This document shows, piece by piece, positions 1 to 8,783 of a DNA stretch of 64,000 bases (positions are counted from its first letter, which is position 1; every line of letters begins with the position of its first letter). Origin of the DNA: Paenibacillus caui (GTDB taxonomy: Bacteria > Bacillota > Bacilli > Paenibacillales > Paenibacillaceae); contig NZ_JAIOGQ010000003.1 of NCBI RefSeq assembly GCF_019904135.1, positions 113,594-177,593 of the forward strand. Reading direction: 5' to 3'. The notes beneath the pieces were generated by a model that was not told the origin of the DNA, made no database searches, and saw only the letters and a list, made by a program, of their open reading frames with translations. The position numbers were made by a program, and so were the translations under genes.

Positions 1-1523
1 CGGAGACAGTAGAAACGCTGCACAGCTTGTCCCGCTGGGATGTACCAGCCAAAGTGAAGGACAACATTGTGCTGTGGATGTCAAGGTACGGACAGCTTGT
101 GCTTCAACCATCCGGGGAGGAAGAAGGGAGCCTTGCCCTCATTGCCCGAAGCGGCGGCTCCCGTCTGCCGGAAGAACTGCTGCGTCTTCCTTCACTGAAG
201 CAGTTCGGACTTAAGCACGCCAAGCCGGATCGCCTAATTGTGAAGGCCTCATATCGGGGATTGCTGAAACAGGAGCTTACAAGATTGGGATACCCGGTTC
301 TTGATGAGGCCGGTTATCGCAAAGGCGCTCCTCTATCGTTCGGCTTCCGTTCCGCTTTGCCTGGAGGAGGGGAATTCCGGCTGCGGGATTATCAGCAGGA
401 AAGTATCCTTTCCTTTCTCGGCATTGAAGGAGCCCAGGGGAGCGGTGTTCTTGTGCTTCCATGCGGAGCTGGAAAAACCGTAATTGGTCTTGGAGTGATA
501 GAGCGGGTTCAGTGCGAAACACTGATTCTGACCTCCAACATCACATCAGTGCGCCAATGGATTCATGAGCTGCTGGCCAAAACAACGCTTAGGCCGGAAC
601 AAATCGGAGAATATTCGGGTGAGCGAAAGGAAGTAAGGCCGGTAACGGTCTCAACTTATCAAATATTAACCCATCGTTCCCGCAAGGGAGAAGGGTTTAA
701 GCATATGCCGCTGCTGAGCGGTCGGGACTGGGGGCTGATCATTTATGATGAGGTCCATTTGCTGCCTGCGCCCGTATTCCGGGCTACAGCCGATATCCAG
801 GCAACACGCCGGCTGGGGCTGACCGCTACGCTGGTGCGTGAAGACGGCTGCGAGCGGGATGTATTCTCGCTGATCGGCCCCAAGCAGAAAGAAGTAGCCT
901 GGAAGGAGCTTGAGGCGAAGGGATGGATCGCGGAAGTGGATTGCTGCGAGGTTCGGGTGCCGATGGAACAAGGCTTTCAGAAACGTTATGAGCAGGAAAC
1001 GGGGCGGGGCAAATTTCGAATTGCCGCCGAGAACCCTGGAAAGACAGCCATTGTCCGGCAGCTTATCGAACGCCATGGCGAACGGCAGATCCTGATTATC
1101 GGGCAGTATGTCGGCCAACTGAAGGCGCTCGCTGCCGAACTGGGCATTCCGTTGATTACGGGAGCGATGCCCCAAGCACAGCGCAGCGAGCTATATTCCG
1201 GCTTTCGCGAGGGGACGATCCGGGTGCTGGCTGTTTCCAAGGTGGCCAATTTTGCAGTGGATTTGCCCGATGCCTCGGTGGCGATTCAAATTTCAGGAAG
1301 CTTCGGCTCAAGGCAGGAGGAAGCGCAGCGGCTCGGGCGCATTCTGAGACCGAAACGAGGGGATAACCGGGCCTTTTTTTACAGTCTGGTATCGGACCAA
1401 ACCCGGGAGCAGGAGTTTGCCGAAAGACGCCAGCTATTTTTGATTGAGCAAGGTTATGAGTACAAGATCAGATTTGCAGGTCCGAAGAACGGGGAAACCG
1501 GCCAGGATCAGAAGGAGGCGTAG
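1..1523 (+). CDS. XPB/ERCC3-like SF2 DNA helicase (5' partial)
   Basis: ATP-dependent DNA translocase of the XPB/Rad25 branch of superfamily 2. The Walker A motif CGAGKT is encoded at nt 462-479, a DEVH box at nt 747-758, motif III (TATLVRED) follows, and a C-terminal helicase domain carries QRLGRILRP. A TTG at nt 27 could serve as start, but the frame is open to the window edge (frame from nt 3, reading ETVETLHSL), and bacterial XPB proteins usually carry an N-terminal region, so I treat the gene as truncated by the window. The next gene starts 3 nt after its stop, so the pair is almost certainly co-transcribed. DNA repair or remodelling is the family's usual role; the exact job in Firmicutes is not well defined. 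Confidence 0.88.
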   Translation, partial: ETVETLHSLSRWDVPAKVKDNIVLWMSRYGQLVLQPSGEEEGSLALIARSGGSRLPEELLRLPSLKQFGLKHAKPDRLIVKASYRGLLKQELTRLGYPVLDEAGYRKGAPLSFGFRSALPGGGEFRLRDYQQESILSFLGIEGAQGSGVLVLPCGAGKTVIGLGVIERVQCETLILTSNITSVRQWIHELLAKTTLRPEQIGEYSGERKEVRPVTVSTYQILTHRSRKGEGFKHMPLLSGRDWGLIIYDEVHLLPAPVFRATADIQATRRLGLTATLVREDGCERDVFSLIGPKQKEVAWKELEAKGWIAEVDCCEVRVPMEQGFQKRYEQETGRGKFRIAAENPGKTAIVRQLIERHGERQILIIGQYVGQLKALAAELGIPLITGAMPQAQRSELYSGFREGTIRVLAVSKVANFAVDLPDASVAIQISGSFGSRQEEAQRLGRILRPKRGDNRAFFYSLVSDQTREQEFAERRQLFLIEQGYEYKIRFAGPKNGETGQDQKEA

Positions 1524-1526
1524 GCA

Positions 1527-3530
1527 ATGAACAGGATGGCTTTTGACCCCCAGACGGGGGTGAAGGCGCAGCCGGATTCTTTAGCAGCCCGCACACTCCA
1601 TCTAGTGTTTCTGCGCTTTGCGGCCCAGCCGTTTTCACTGGAGCAGCTCGAAGGCTTGGCTACCGCTGCGGCTGGCGGGGGCGAGCTTGCCTACGGCCTG
1701 CAGCTGCTTCGCCGGACGCGTACGGTGCTTGCCGTCCAAAAGGCCTGGGGGGACAAGCTGTATTATATTCCGCTGGGCATCTTTCTGGCCCTTCAGACAG
1801 AGCGCTTCCGGAACCTGCTGCCTGCAGGGGAAGGCAGTGAGCTCAGGGAAAGCCCAGACTCGGCGGACATTTCCCTCTGGAAGGAATCCAAGCCGGGCCT
1901 TGCGTCCGACCTGTTCAGGGCTTTATCCTGGATAGCCCGCGGCGGTCTGCCGCTTACGGCAAAAGGAACGGTGCATCAGCGCGCCATGAGCAAATTTGCT
2001 GGGCTGCTCAGCCTGTCTTCGGAGGATGTTGAGTCCCTGAAGCTTCGTTATCCCCAGCAGGAAAGCTATCCTGCCGCGGCGGCCGTCATGCTGGATATGG
2101 CTTTGTCGCTCGGGCTTGCGGAAAGAGGAGATCAGGAATGGACCGTTTGCGAGCCGGCTTTAAGCCGGTGGCTTGCGTATTCCCGTGAGGAAATGGACAG
2201 CAGACTGCTTTATGAGCTGCTTGCGCGCTATGTTCCGGCAAGTTCGGGCTTGCAGCATGCAGCTTGCGCGCTGATGCTTCCCTGCTTTAAGGCCGGAATT
2301 TGGTACAGCGTACCTTCGCTTTTAAAGCAGCTTAGGCTGAGGAACGTTTTAAGTCAGGAAGAGAACCAAGAAGATGACGGAGAATTGTGGCTTCAGGGCT
2401 GGATGGAGGCTCTTTGCGCTTTCGGCTGGCTTGAGCTGGGTTATTCGCGTCACAAAGAGCTGTTCTTCCGCTGGCATCGAAAACCGTCGCTCGAAGATGG
2501 CGTCCCGGGCGAGCAAGCCGGGGCGCATGCCTCACGGAGCAGCAGCGCCTTTTTCGTTCAGCCTGACTTTGAAGTGCTGGTACCGCCGGATACGCCTTAC
2601 TCCTTGCGCTGGGAGCTTGAGCTGTGCTGCGAAATGAGTTCTTCGGATGTGATGACGACGTACCGTTTAACGCGCCAGGCGGCGGAAGCCGCTCTGGAGC
2701 AGAAACGAACGCCGGAGGACATCCTCGGGTTTCTTACGCGCCATGCGATGTCAGGGGTACCGGACAATGTGAAGCTTGCACTCCGGCAATGGGGAAGGGA
2801 AATGGGACGGACTTCGTTCGCCCGGGCGCTCCTGCTTCGCTGCGCGGATGCAGAGGCTGCGGACCGGATTGCGCAGGATAGCGGACTTTCCGGGATGATG
2901 CAGCGGATTGGTCCGCTGGATTTTATTGTTCAGGAAACGGAGCTTGGCGAGATACGCCGCGGATTGGAAAGGCTCGGAGTTGCTCCGCTCGGCGGTTCGG
3001 CCGGTTCGGCTAGTTTGGCCCATACGGCTAATGCGTCCGGATCATCGCCGCGAAAGCCGGCTTATCCCCGCCTGGAGATGCCCTCAGATGGCGGGGACGC
3101 TGAAACCGGCCGGACCACTCCCTTTCATCCGGATAAAGGGGGGGAGGCTCAGCATCGGCCGTCAGCATGGATATATGCCGGGAATGCCGTCCACTTCTAT
3201 CAGCCGGATGAAACCGTTCCGGACTATGAAGAGCTGTTTCCCGGCCTTCGCAATGTCCCGGGCTCCTGGACCCGCGAGCTCCGGGGTTACCATGCGTCCA
3301 CCGTCGCGCTTGTGCTCCGGCAGGCTCTGGAATGGAAGGCCCGGGTGGAGCTCCGAATCCAGGGGAAGACCTTAATGGCTCTTCTGCTGTGGATCAGAGG
3401 GGCCGGAGAGTGGCGGGCATCGGCGATGAAAGATGAAGCCTCGACCGGATTAGCGGGGGAAGACCGGTCTTTCGAATTCGCCTCCCATGATGTTGAAGGC
3501 ATCCGGATTGTGCTTCCCGCCAAAGCGTAA
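1527..3530 (+). CDS. Helicase-associated protein, Helicase_C_3/XPB partner
   Basis: A 667-residue protein without helicase motifs. A stretch around residues 345-435 (FFVQPDFEVLVPPDTPYSL onward) resembles the Helicase_C_3 region that in other lineages sits N-terminal to XPB helicases. The N-terminal half is Leu/Ala-rich and helical; residues about 490-540 are a low-complexity linker. The ATG has a good RBS (GAAGGAGG) that overlaps the end of the helicase gene, and a terminator follows at once, so this is a two-gene operon. I infer an obligate partner or regulator of the upstream helicase, comparable in arrangement though not in sequence to archaeal XPB-Bax1 pairs. The domain match is by eye. 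Confidence 0.72.
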   Translation: MNRMAFDPQTGVKAQPDSLAARTLHLVFLRFAAQPFSLEQLEGLATAAAGGGELAYGLQLLRRTRTVLAVQKAWGDKLYYIPLGIFLALQTERFRNLLPAGEGSELRESPDSADISLWKESKPGLASDLFRALSWIARGGLPLTAKGTVHQRAMSKFAGLLSLSSEDVESLKLRYPQQESYPAAAAVMLDMALSLGLAERGDQEWTVCEPALSRWLAYSREEMDSRLLYELLARYVPASSGLQHAACALMLPCFKAGIWYSVPSLLKQLRLRNVLSQEENQEDDGELWLQGWMEALCAFGWLELGYSRHKELFFRWHRKPSLEDGVPGEQAGAHASRSSSAFFVQPDFEVLVPPDTPYSLRWELELCCEMSSSDVMTTYRLTRQAAEAALEQKRTPEDILGFLTRHAMSGVPDNVKLALRQWGREMGRTSFARALLLRCADAEAADRIAQDSGLSGMMQRIGPLDFIVQETELGEIRRGLERLGVAPLGGSAGSASLAHTANASGSSPRKPAYPRLEMPSDGGDAETGRTTPFHPDKGGEAQHRPSAWIYAGNAVHFYQPDETVPDYEELFPGLRNVPGSWTRELRGYHASTVALVLRQALEWKARVELRIQGKTLMALLLWIRGAGEWRASAMKDEASTGLAGEDRSFEFASHDVEGIRIVLPAKA

Positions 3531-3539
3531 GCTTTCCTG

Positions 3540-3561
3540 CCGCCACTTTGGCGGATTTTTT
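3540..3561 (+). terminator. Rho-independent terminator after helicase operon
   Basis: CCGCC-ACTTT-GGCGG hairpin followed by a run of T. It lies 10 nt after the stop of the helicase-associated gene and separates that operon from ylbF. Confidence 0.8.
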
Positions 3562-3644
3562 CTTCTTCTCGGTACGTGTTTATGTTATGATGAAATAGTC
3601 CACCGCCATCCGGTGGAACTTTTATAGAATAGAGATGAAATTTC

Positions 3645-4085
3645 ATGAGCGTATCTGAGTTGAGGACGGTCGACATGGCCCAAATGCTGACATACGCCTA
3701 TGAATTGGGCGACATGATCAACGATTCGGTCTGTGTGTCAGACTATCTATATTGGAAGCAGCTTATAGATCGGAATGAAGAGATTCAGAAGTATGTTCGA
3801 AAACTGGCGTCCAAGAAGGAGCTCTTTGAGGAAACCCAGCGTTTCGGGCATTTCCATCCCAATTATCACGCAGCGAAGGATCAAGTTGCGGAGGTTGAGC
3901 GGGAGCTGGAACAATTCGAAGCAGTGAGAAGGTTTAAGCAAGCCGAGAAAGAGCTGGATGACCTGCTGCACGAGATGTCGGAGATGATCGCTTATTCGGT
4001 ATCACACAGCATCAAAGTACCGGGGAATGATCCGAATCCGAAGGGCGGCTGCGGCAGCGGCGGCGCCTGCAGCTGTGGAGGCTAG
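3645..4085 (+). CDS. ylbF: YlbF/RicF, Y-complex subunit
   Basis: YlbF-family helical protein (146 aa). In B. subtilis it forms a complex with YmcA and YaaT that promotes biofilm formation, competence, sporulation and RNase Y-dependent mRNA maturation. The body is highly charged and helical (roughly residues 10-115). The tail is Gly-rich with Cys136, Cys142 and Cys144, consistent with the cysteine tail of YlbF linked to the iron-sulfur clusters of that complex. ylbG follows 42 nt downstream, the same order as in Bacillus. The start is preceded by only a weak RBS-like sequence, so a slightly different start is possible. Confidence 0.9.
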   Translation: MSVSELRTVDMAQMLTYAYELGDMINDSVCVSDYLYWKQLIDRNEEIQKYVRKLASKKELFEETQRFGHFHPNYHAAKDQVAEVERELEQFEAVRRFKQAEKELDDLLHEMSEMIAYSVSHSIKVPGNDPNPKGGCGSGGACSCGG

Positions 4086-4127
4086 CTGTTAACGGACTTG
4101 AGATAGAGAGCGAGGGGATTAGCGGAC

Positions 4128-4391
4128 ATGTTTCCGGAACGAACAGGCTTTATTATATGGGTCAGCGATTTGAAAGCGGCCAGAAATCTGGATAAATACG
4201 GGAACGTTCTTTATCTTTCGAGACGGATGCATTATGTGGTAATGTACGTAAATGCCGACCGTGCGGAGGATATTATCAAGAATGTCCGCAAATTATCCTA
4301 TGTCCGCAAGATCGAGAGATCCTATCGCAACGAGATTAAGACGGAATACAATAAAAATGTACCGGACAAGACCCAATATTACGGTTTGTAA
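4128..4391 (+). CDS. ylbG: YlbG family (DUF2129) protein
   Basis: A small cytosolic protein of 87 aa, the usual family length. It begins MFPERTGFIIWVSDLKAA and carries the family's typical core with a basic, Tyr-rich C-terminus (SYVRKIERSYRNE). The biochemical role is unknown; conserved linkage to ylbF suggests a shared process. The ATG has an upstream GAGGGG-type RBS. It ends shortly before a strong terminator. Confidence 0.88.
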   Translation: MFPERTGFIIWVSDLKAARNLDKYGNVLYLSRRMHYVVMYVNADRAEDIIKNVRKLSYVRKIERSYRNEIKTEYNKNVPDKTQYYGL

Positions 4392-4446
4392 TGCAGCTTG
4401 TTTGCGGCAGGCAGCCGGTTCATTTTCAAAAGTTATTTTGCAGCAG

Positions 4447-4475
4447 GGACGGCGCAGGGCGCCGTCCTTGTTTTT
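4447..4475 (+). terminator. Rho-independent terminator after ylbFG
   Basis: A nine-base-pair GC-rich stem, GGACGGCGC-AGG-GCGCCGTCC, followed by TTGTTTTT. A candidate -10 box TATAAT for the next gene lies about 50 nt further on (4527-4532), without a convincing -35. Confidence 0.88.
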
Positions 4476-4612
4476 ATTACAGGCTTCCTGTCTGAAAAAT
4501 CGGTAGATCAATACGGTATATTATACTATAATGGGAATAAATGCTTAGTTAATAGGACCTAGAAGGTTGATGAGACCTAAAGGGCAAGCTTAATGGTGGA
4601 ACGAGGTGCGAC

Positions 4613-5050
4613 ATGAAGGATAAAGCCACACAGCGCTGGAATACATACGAGTCTTTTTATATTGCACTTGGGGAATATAAGGTAGCCGATATCGTCGTTA
4701 CCCATCATGCCGTACTTCGATACAAGGACAGAGTCGGACCTGCGAACAGTCATACGGATACGATTGCGACAGAGCTTTGGGAGTGTCTCAAGCAGGGACG
4801 GATTGCGAAATATTACCGCAATGAGGAAGACGTATACGTTATCGATAATGATCTTGTGCTTGTTGCCGAATTTGCCGAATTGACCGGAGAAACGGATATA
4901 ACGGGAAATCCGCTGCACAAGATGATTATTATTACATTTCTGGGCAAAATGTCGGAAACCATAGAACTGAGGGATTTGAAGTCCTATTATTCATGGCTTC
5001 GTCATTCCAGACGGACCACACTCATGAAGAACAGCCGGAAACGAAAATAA
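4613..5050 (+). CDS. Unknown protein, possibly DUF4258/RelE-fold-like
   Basis: I do not recognise this 145-residue protein with certainty. Residues about 26-40 read VVTHHAVLRYKDRVG, followed by a helix, a GRIAKYYRNEEDVYVIDNDL hairpin and a C-terminal KMIIITFLG strand. That order (HAxxRxxxR, then mixed strands ending in an 'ITfl' strand) recalls DUF4258 and other small RelE/BrnT-fold proteins, but no antitoxin-like neighbour is present. The C-terminus is very basic (RHSRRTTLMKNSRKRK). The gene stands alone between two terminators, with an ACGAGGTGCGAC RBS before the ATG. Function unknown. Confidence 0.6.
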   Translation: MKDKATQRWNTYESFYIALGEYKVADIVVTHHAVLRYKDRVGPANSHTDTIATELWECLKQGRIAKYYRNEEDVYVIDNDLVLVAEFAELTGETDITGNPLHKMIIITFLGKMSETIELRDLKSYYSWLRHSRRTTLMKNSRKRK

Positions 5051-5064
5051 TATTCAAAAGGATC

Positions 5065-5100
5065 AGCATGCGCTGGGTAATATCCGGGCATGCTTTTTTT
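5065..5100 (+). terminator. Rho-independent terminator
   Basis: AGCATGC paired with GCATGCT around a 16-nt loop, then a run of T. It closes the single-gene unit upstream. Confidence 0.75.
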
Positions 5101-5205
5101 GGGATAACCGCAAATTTCCCGGGAAAATGGTTATTTCAGGGGGGCGGGTGTTTTAAGCGCAGCTGTGTCATGGTATTGTTATGATTATAGGAAGGATTGA
5201 TCTCC

Positions 5206-6111
5206 ATGGCGCTAAATTTTCATCAGCTTCATATTTTTTACACGGTAGCGGAACGGGGAAGCTTCTCCGCCGCTGCGCAATCTTTGCATATGACCCAACC
5301 GGCGGTGACCATGCAAATTCAGTCGCTTGAGGAGTATTTTGGCTGCAAGCTGCTGATTCGTTCAACCAAACGGATTGAATTGACCGAGGCAGGGCAGGCG
5401 CTGATGCCTTTTGCTGTACGGAGCCTGGAACTAATGCGGGAAACCGATGCCGCCATGTCCAGGTTCACGCATAAGCTGGAAGGAAGGCTGCAGCTTGGCG
5501 CAAGCCTGACTATCGGAGAATATGTCCTACCAAGGTTGCTGGGGCCATTTGGCAGCCAATATCCTCACATTCAAATCATATTGAAGGTCATGAACACATC
5601 GCAAATTATGGAATATATCCTCCAGCACCAGCTCAATTTCGGTCTGGTCGAAGCTCCGGTGGACCATCCCGATATCGTCATGGAGCCCGTGATGGAAGAT
5701 GAGCTTAAGCTGGTTGTGCCGGCCGGCCATGTTTTGGATCGGCAGGATGGAGTTCTGCTGGAGGAAGTAGTCCGGCATCCGTTTGTGCTGCGCGAGAAGG
5801 GCTCCGGAACACGGCAGGTGATGGAGGGGGAAATGGGGCGCAGGGGCGCCCCGCCAAACGATCTGACGGTTGTGATGGAGCTTGGCAGCACCGGGGCGGT
5901 CAAATCTGCCGTGGAAGCCGGTTTTGGCATAACGATGCTGTCCCCGTCCTCGGTGAAGCATGAGGTGGCGCTTGGCTTGCTTCGAACGGTAGATATCATA
6001 GACGCTTCGTTTAAGCGCCAGTTTTTCTCCATACATCTGAAGTCTAAGCTTCTTCCGATTTCGGCGGTGACATTCCTGAATTTCTTGAGGGAACAAAAGC
6101 TGCCGTTATAA
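5206..6111 (+). CDS. LysR-family transcriptional regulator
   Basis: Classic LTTR architecture: an N-terminal winged helix-turn-helix (residues about 4-62, with GSFSAAAQSLHMTQPAVTMQ) and a C-terminal periplasmic-binding-protein-like effector domain (about 90-300). It resembles the CysL/YeiE subgroup. I start it at the ATG because the AGGAAGGA RBS ends 9 nt before it; the TTG three codons upstream lies too close to that RBS. The downstream PHP gene begins 21 nt after the stop, so the regulator may be co-transcribed with the PHP-LOV pair. Effector and targets are unknown. Confidence 0.88.
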   Translation: MALNFHQLHIFYTVAERGSFSAAAQSLHMTQPAVTMQIQSLEEYFGCKLLIRSTKRIELTEAGQALMPFAVRSLELMRETDAAMSRFTHKLEGRLQLGASLTIGEYVLPRLLGPFGSQYPHIQIILKVMNTSQIMEYILQHQLNFGLVEAPVDHPDIVMEPVMEDELKLVVPAGHVLDRQDGVLLEEVVRHPFVLREKGSGTRQVMEGEMGRRGAPPNDLTVVMELGSTGAVKSAVEAGFGITMLSPSSVKHEVALGLLRTVDIIDASFKRQFFSIHLKSKLLPISAVTFLNFLREQKLPL

Positions 6112-6132
6112 TGTGTCAAGGGGGAAACCGCG

Positions 6133-6993
6133 GTGAATGTATTACAAGGCAAGTGCGATTTGCATACCCATACGACAGCTTCGGACGGGATGAATTCACC
6201 CTCTGACAATGTTCGAATGGCCAAACAAAAAGGATTGTCGGCTGTTGCTATTACGGACCACGATACGGTAGCCGGAGTTTCAGAAGCGCTGCAAGCCGGC
6301 GAAGCTTCCGGAATAACGGTGGTTCCCGGCGTAGAGATCAGCACAAGCGCTGAAGGCATTGATATTCATGTGCTGGGTTATTTCATTGACCATGAAGATC
6401 CGGTGCTGCTGCGGCGGCTGCAGGAACTGCGGGCGGTCCGTGAGAGAAGAAACGAGCGGATAATATCCAACCTCCAGAAGCTTGGCGTGCCCTTAACGAT
6501 GGAGGAGGTTCTTGGGCGGCTTAGCCCTGACCGGCGGGAAGGAGAAAGTGTCGGAAGGCCGCATATCGCGGACGCGCTGGTGGCAAAAGGCTTTGCCGAC
6601 AGCGTGAGGGACGCGTTCGACAATTATTTGGCGGAAGGCGCTCCGGCCTATGCCCGGGTAAACCGAATCTCCCCGCAGGAAGCCTTTGTTTGGATTCGTG
6701 AAGCGGGAGGCGCGCCGGTCCTTGCCCATCCAGGCATTTACGGGAATGATCTGCTGGTCCGCTCTTTGCTTGTGAATGGCCAGCCGGCGGGCCTTGAGGT
6801 CTATCATTCCGACCATAGCGCTGAGGATGAGCAGCGATACCGGGAAATGGCCGAGTGCTTCAAGCTGATCGTGACGGGTGGATCGGATTATCACGGCATG
6901 CGGCAAGGGGCTGTTTTTCACGGTGAAATCGGTAATCGTACGGTAGATGCTGCTGCAGTGAAGCGGTTAAAGGAGTGGCGAGATGGAAGATGA
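6133..6993 (+). CDS. PHP-domain phosphoesterase (YciV/RNase AM type)
   Basis: A metal-dependent phosphoesterase of the PHP superfamily, 286 aa. Ligand motifs are present: H11-x-H13 in CDLHTHTTASDG, ITDHDT, the E of PGVEIS, a HP in VLAHPGIYG, and GSDYHG near the C-terminus. The length and layout match the YciV/TrpH group, which in E. coli trims 5' ends of short RNAs and hydrolyses 3',5'-bisphosphonucleotides. The start is GTG with an AAGGGGGA RBS. It overlaps the next gene by 11 nt, implying translational coupling with the LOV-EAL protein. Exact substrate is not predictable from sequence. Confidence 0.85.
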   Translation: MNVLQGKCDLHTHTTASDGMNSPSDNVRMAKQKGLSAVAITDHDTVAGVSEALQAGEASGITVVPGVEISTSAEGIDIHVLGYFIDHEDPVLLRRLQELRAVRERRNERIISNLQKLGVPLTMEEVLGRLSPDRREGESVGRPHIADALVAKGFADSVRDAFDNYLAEGAPAYARVNRISPQEAFVWIREAGGAPVLAHPGIYGNDLLVRSLLVNGQPAGLEVYHSDHSAEDEQRYREMAECFKLIVTGGSDYHGMRQGAVFHGEIGNRTVDAAAVKRLKEWRDGR

Positions 6994-8701
6994 AGCTTAT
7001 ATTCCAAGTCCGGAGTCGCTCATTACGACTTCGGAATTGCTGGAGGCCATTGATTTAATGGGAATTGGACTGATTATCACCAATCCTCATCTGAAAGATA
7101 ACCCTGTCATTTATGTGAACAAAGGGTTCACCAAAGTGACCGGCTATCAGCCGGAAGAAATTATGATGTGCAACTGCCGGTGTTTGCAGGGTCCGGATAC
7201 GAATCCGGAAGATCTGAAAATCATTAAAAAAGCGCAGATTGAGCGCAAAGCGGAAACCGTCACCCTCAAAAATTACCGGAAAGACGGCAGCCATTTCTGG
7301 AATCAGCTGACCATCAGCCCTGTTTTTGATCAGGCCGGGGAATTGATGTATTTTATCGGCCTGCAGCTGGACATGACCAAAGAAATTGAGGAGAGGGAGA
7401 ATTCTTCAAGGCGCATCCGGCAGCTTGCTTTTTTCGATCCGCTGACAGGCCTTTTGAATATGAGCAAGTTTAAGGAAGAGCTGGAAAAAGAGCTTCAGAA
7501 AGGACAACACTGCGCCCTGCTCAGAATTAACATAGACAGGTTCCGTTACATCAATGAAAGCTATGGAGAGCAGATAGGCGACAGCCTGCTGCTGGAAGCC
7601 GCCGAGCGAATGAAACGGATGCTGGGAAAAGACTGCCTGATCTGCCGCAGCTTTGCTGACGATTTTATTGTCATGCTTAAGCTTACGGACAGCAGCCGCT
7701 ATGAAATACATACGTATGCCATGCTCTTGTCCGAGGCGCTTCGAAAGCCTTACTTCATTCATAACGAGGAGATACGCTCAAACTTCAGCATGGGGATCAG
7801 CCTGTATCCGGAGCATGGGGAGACGGCGTCGCTGCTGCTCAACTATGCCGACCTTGCCCTCGAACAGAGTAAACTGGATGGAATAGGCGAGCCGTACTGG
7901 TTCAAGCATTCGCTGTTAGAACAAATACATAAGCGTATACAAATTGAGAAAAAGATGCCCAAGGCGCTGGGCAGCGGAGAATTTGAACTGTATTTTCAGC
8001 CGAAGGGCAGCAGTTCCAAAACCCCGTCTCTGGTCGGAATTGAAGTACTGCTCCGGTGGAACGATCCTGAGCAGGGACTGATTTCGCCGATGGACTTTAT
8101 TCCGATTGCCGAGGAGAACGGCTTTATTATCCCGCTGGGAGAGTGGATTATCAAGGAAGCTTGCAGACTGATCAAGCAATGGCAGGACGAGGGATATCCG
8201 AAAATCCCCGTTTCCGTCAATGTGTCCGCCGTCCAATTCAGGCATCCGCATTTCATAAATGTTGTGGAGAACGCGCTCGAAATCTCAGGTCTCGATCCTT
8301 GTTATCTGGAGCTCGAAGTAACGGAGACCATGCTGAATGACCCGGTCGTGATCAAGGAGAAGCTGGAGCGGCTTAGAAACAAAGGGATCAAAATATCGAT
8401 CGATGACTTTGGAACAGGGTATTCTTCGATTCATTATCTAAAAACACTGCCGATCGACATTCTGAAAATAGACAAATCGTTTATTCAGGAAACCCCGGTT
8501 TCGGAGCAGGACAGCACTCTTCTGCAATCCATTATCCAGCTGGGTAAATCATTTGGTCTGACGGTCCTTGCGGAAGGGGTCGAATCGCAGTCGCAGTTGG
8601 AATTTCTTGCCGGCAGCGGTTGTGATCTGATTCAAGGGTATTATTTCAGCCGCCCGCTGAACCGCGAATCGATGGAGCAAATGTTAAAGACTTACAAATA
8701 G
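6983..8701 (+). CDS. LOV-GGDEF(degenerate)-EAL blue-light c-di-GMP protein
   Basis: A 572-residue cytosolic signalling protein. Residues about 15-135 form a LOV-type PAS domain: the flavin-binding signature is NCRCLQGPDT with the photoactive Cys expected at C65, followed by NYRKDG and FWN, and a closing Gln in FIGLQLDMT; this is very like Bacillus YtvA. A GGDEF domain follows (about 145-310), but its active-site loop reads F224-A-D-D-F, so cyclase activity is unlikely. The EAL domain (about 325-565) keeps E354 (as EVL), SVNVS, ELEVTE, D474-D475 in DDFGTGYSS, ILKIDKS and AEGVE, so c-di-GMP phosphodiesterase activity is expected. No transmembrane segment. The start overlaps the PHP gene. Light regulation is inferred from the LOV motif. 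Confidence 0.88.
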   Translation: MEDEAYIPSPESLITTSELLEAIDLMGIGLIITNPHLKDNPVIYVNKGFTKVTGYQPEEIMMCNCRCLQGPDTNPEDLKIIKKAQIERKAETVTLKNYRKDGSHFWNQLTISPVFDQAGELMYFIGLQLDMTKEIEERENSSRRIRQLAFFDPLTGLLNMSKFKEELEKELQKGQHCALLRINIDRFRYINESYGEQIGDSLLLEAAERMKRMLGKDCLICRSFADDFIVMLKLTDSSRYEIHTYAMLLSEALRKPYFIHNEEIRSNFSMGISLYPEHGETASLLLNYADLALEQSKLDGIGEPYWFKHSLLEQIHKRIQIEKKMPKALGSGEFELYFQPKGSSSKTPSLVGIEVLLRWNDPEQGLISPMDFIPIAEENGFIIPLGEWIIKEACRLIKQWQDEGYPKIPVSVNVSAVQFRHPHFINVVENALEISGLDPCYLELEVTETMLNDPVVIKEKLERLRNKGIKISIDDFGTGYSSIHYLKTLPIDILKIDKSFIQETPVSEQDSTLLQSIIQLGKSFGLTVLAEGVESQSQLEFLAGSGCDLIQGYYFSRPLNRESMEQMLKTYK

Positions 8702-8714
8702 AGGAGAAAGCATG

Positions 8715-8761
8715 AAAGCCGCTTGCATACCGGATGGAGACCCGGCATGTAGCGGCTTTTT
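8715..8761. terminator. Bidirectional terminator between convergent genes
   Basis: AAAGCCGCT pairs with AGCGGCTTTTT, with an inner CCGG/CCGG stem. It lies between the LOV-EAL gene and the convergent rqcH gene and has A/T tracts suited to both directions. Confidence 0.8.
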
Positions 8762-8783
8762 GTCAGTTCTTTTGTCATACGGA

